DNA of 6,934 nt from a bacterium (GTDB lineage: Bacteria; UBP13; UBA5359), in NCBI GenBank assembly GCA_028699365.1, contig JAQVUQ010000145.1, positions 1 through 6,934 of the forward strand, written 5' to 3'. Both the position numbers and the translations under genes were made by a program. Of the stretch, positions 6,181 to 6,934 are shown one piece after another. The notes below the pieces were generated by a model that was not told where the DNA came from, searched no databases, and saw nothing but the letters and a program-made list of their open reading frames with translations. Position 1 is the stretch's first letter, and every line of letters begins with the position of its first letter.

Positions 6181-6934
6181 TTACCTGGTCAAAGTCACTT
6201 TGCGCAGGGAGCGCGGCCTGTCGGGATCGTGACCCTTGGAATGCGAAAGATAGCAGGCGAATATCTGTCCGGCCACAATATTGACCAGCGGAGAGAGAGC
6301 CTCATCAGTAATGGGGGGGATAAAGAAGGCTGTCCTCCCCAGCGCCAGAGCTTCAGCCGTATCGGAGATAACGATAGTCTCGGCCTTGCGCTCCTTCAGA
6401 TCTCCCGCCAGTTGCAGCATATTTGGATAGGATCGTCCGGATGAGGCAAAGAGTATGGTGGGGAAGCCCTGCTCCACCAGAGCTATGGGACCGTGCATCA
6501 GATCCGCCGCCGAGAAGGGCTCGGCTACTACGTAGCATGTCTCCTTCAGCTTCAACGCCATCTCCAGAGCCGTGGCGTAGTTCAGGCCCCTGCCTATTAC
6601 CATGCATTCGTTCATATACCGGTAGCGCTCGCAACTGCGCTCTATATCTCTCTCCGATTCAAAGACAAGTTCTATCTGTTCACCGATATGCGACAGACGC
6701 TCTACCGCTTCCGCATCTCCCTTGAGCAGCGATGAAAGCAGATAGAAGATAGCCAGTTCCGCCGTATAAGTCTTGGTGGCGGCTACACTGCGCTCCTTGC
6801 CGGCACTGCAATAAACCGTTCTGTCTGCCGCCAAGGCCAGAGCTGACCCCTCCTCATTGGTAATAGCCACCGTCAGCGCCCCCATACGACGGGCACTCTC
6901 GATTATATTGATAACATCCGGGGCCTCTCCGGAT
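6181..6934 (-). CDS. Double-SIS-domain amino-sugar-phosphate isomerase/deaminase (partial, C-terminal 250 residues)
   Basis: C-terminal part of a GlmS-isomerase-like protein; the reading frame is open to the window edge, so the N-terminus is missing. In fragment numbering it begins with SGEAPDV, the sugar-phosphate loop of the first SIS domain, followed by GKERSVAATKTYTAEL (45-60). The second SIS domain has VIGRGLNYATALEMALKLKE (112-131), then AEPFSAADLMHGPIALV (137-153), and the tail DPDRPRSLRKVTLTR (236-250). K128, E131, H147 and K245 match the spacing of the E. coli GlmS isomerase residues K485, E488, H504 and K603, so the active site looks intact. SGEAPDV, SVAATKTYTA and AEPFSAADLMHGPIAL resemble NagB-II-type glucosamine-6-phosphate deaminases more than true GlmS. 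Whether a glutaminase domain precedes it cannot be seen. The ABC operon promoter lies 70 bases past its stop. Functional subtype is inference; SIS family membership is firm. Confidence 0.9.
   Translation of the reverse strand, partial: SGEAPDVINIIESARRMGALTVAITNEEGSALALAADRTVYCSAGKERSVAATKTYTAELAIFYLLSSLLKGDAEAVERLSHIGEQIELVFESERDIERSCERYRYMNECMVIGRGLNYATALEMALKLKETCYVVAEPFSAADLMHGPIALVEQGFPTILFASSGRSYPNMLQLAGDLKERKAETIVISDTAEALALGRTAFFIPPITDEALSPLVNIVAGQIFACYLSHSKGHDPDRPRSLRKVTLTR

Overview
The window holds six protein-coding genes from a bacterium of moderate GC content (slightly above 50% by eye). There is no RNA gene, insertion sequence, CRISPR array or phage sign. Gene starts include GTG and TTG codons preceded by G-rich Shine-Dalgarno sequences, and ATA, AGA and AGG codons are common. 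The phylum cannot be fixed from the sequence. An LmeA/DUF2993-like protein, a membrane-bound pyrophosphatase and a TPR protein of a type I associate with Planctomycetes, Omnitrophica and similar lineages together suggest a poorly sampled environmental or candidate-phylum bacterium.

Layout: (1) 1-1394, minus strand: the first 464 codons of a membrane-bound ion-pumping pyrophosphatase (hppA), cut by the window edge, with a good promoter at 1435-1463. (2) 1605-2288, plus strand: a complete DedA/VTT-family membrane protein, divergent from hppA. (3) 5964 down to 2305, minus strand: a tight four-gene operon in the order ABC ATPase, ABC-2 permease, membrane-anchored TPR protein fused to a parvulin peptidyl-prolyl isomerase domain, and an LmeA/DUF2993-like extracytoplasmic protein. 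Junctions are a 4-base overlap, a 3-base gap and a 10-base gap. A strong promoter lies at 6083-6111, and the roughly 110-base leader contains a GC-rich hairpin. (4) 6181-6934, minus strand: the C-terminal 250 residues of a double-SIS-domain amino-sugar-phosphate enzyme, with its N-terminus outside the window.

Reading of the whole: most genes concern the membrane and envelope. The pyrophosphatase builds an ion gradient. DedA proteins use such gradients and recycle or flip lipids. The operon encodes an ABC transporter with two extracytoplasmic partners, one a predicted folding factor and one resembling a lipid-binding protein. The SIS enzyme probably handles glucosamine 6-phosphate, a cell-wall precursor. 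The most noteworthy part is the ABC operon: a TPR-parvulin fusion beside an LmeA-like protein is a combination I do not recognise as a described system. Its substrate cannot be told from sequence.
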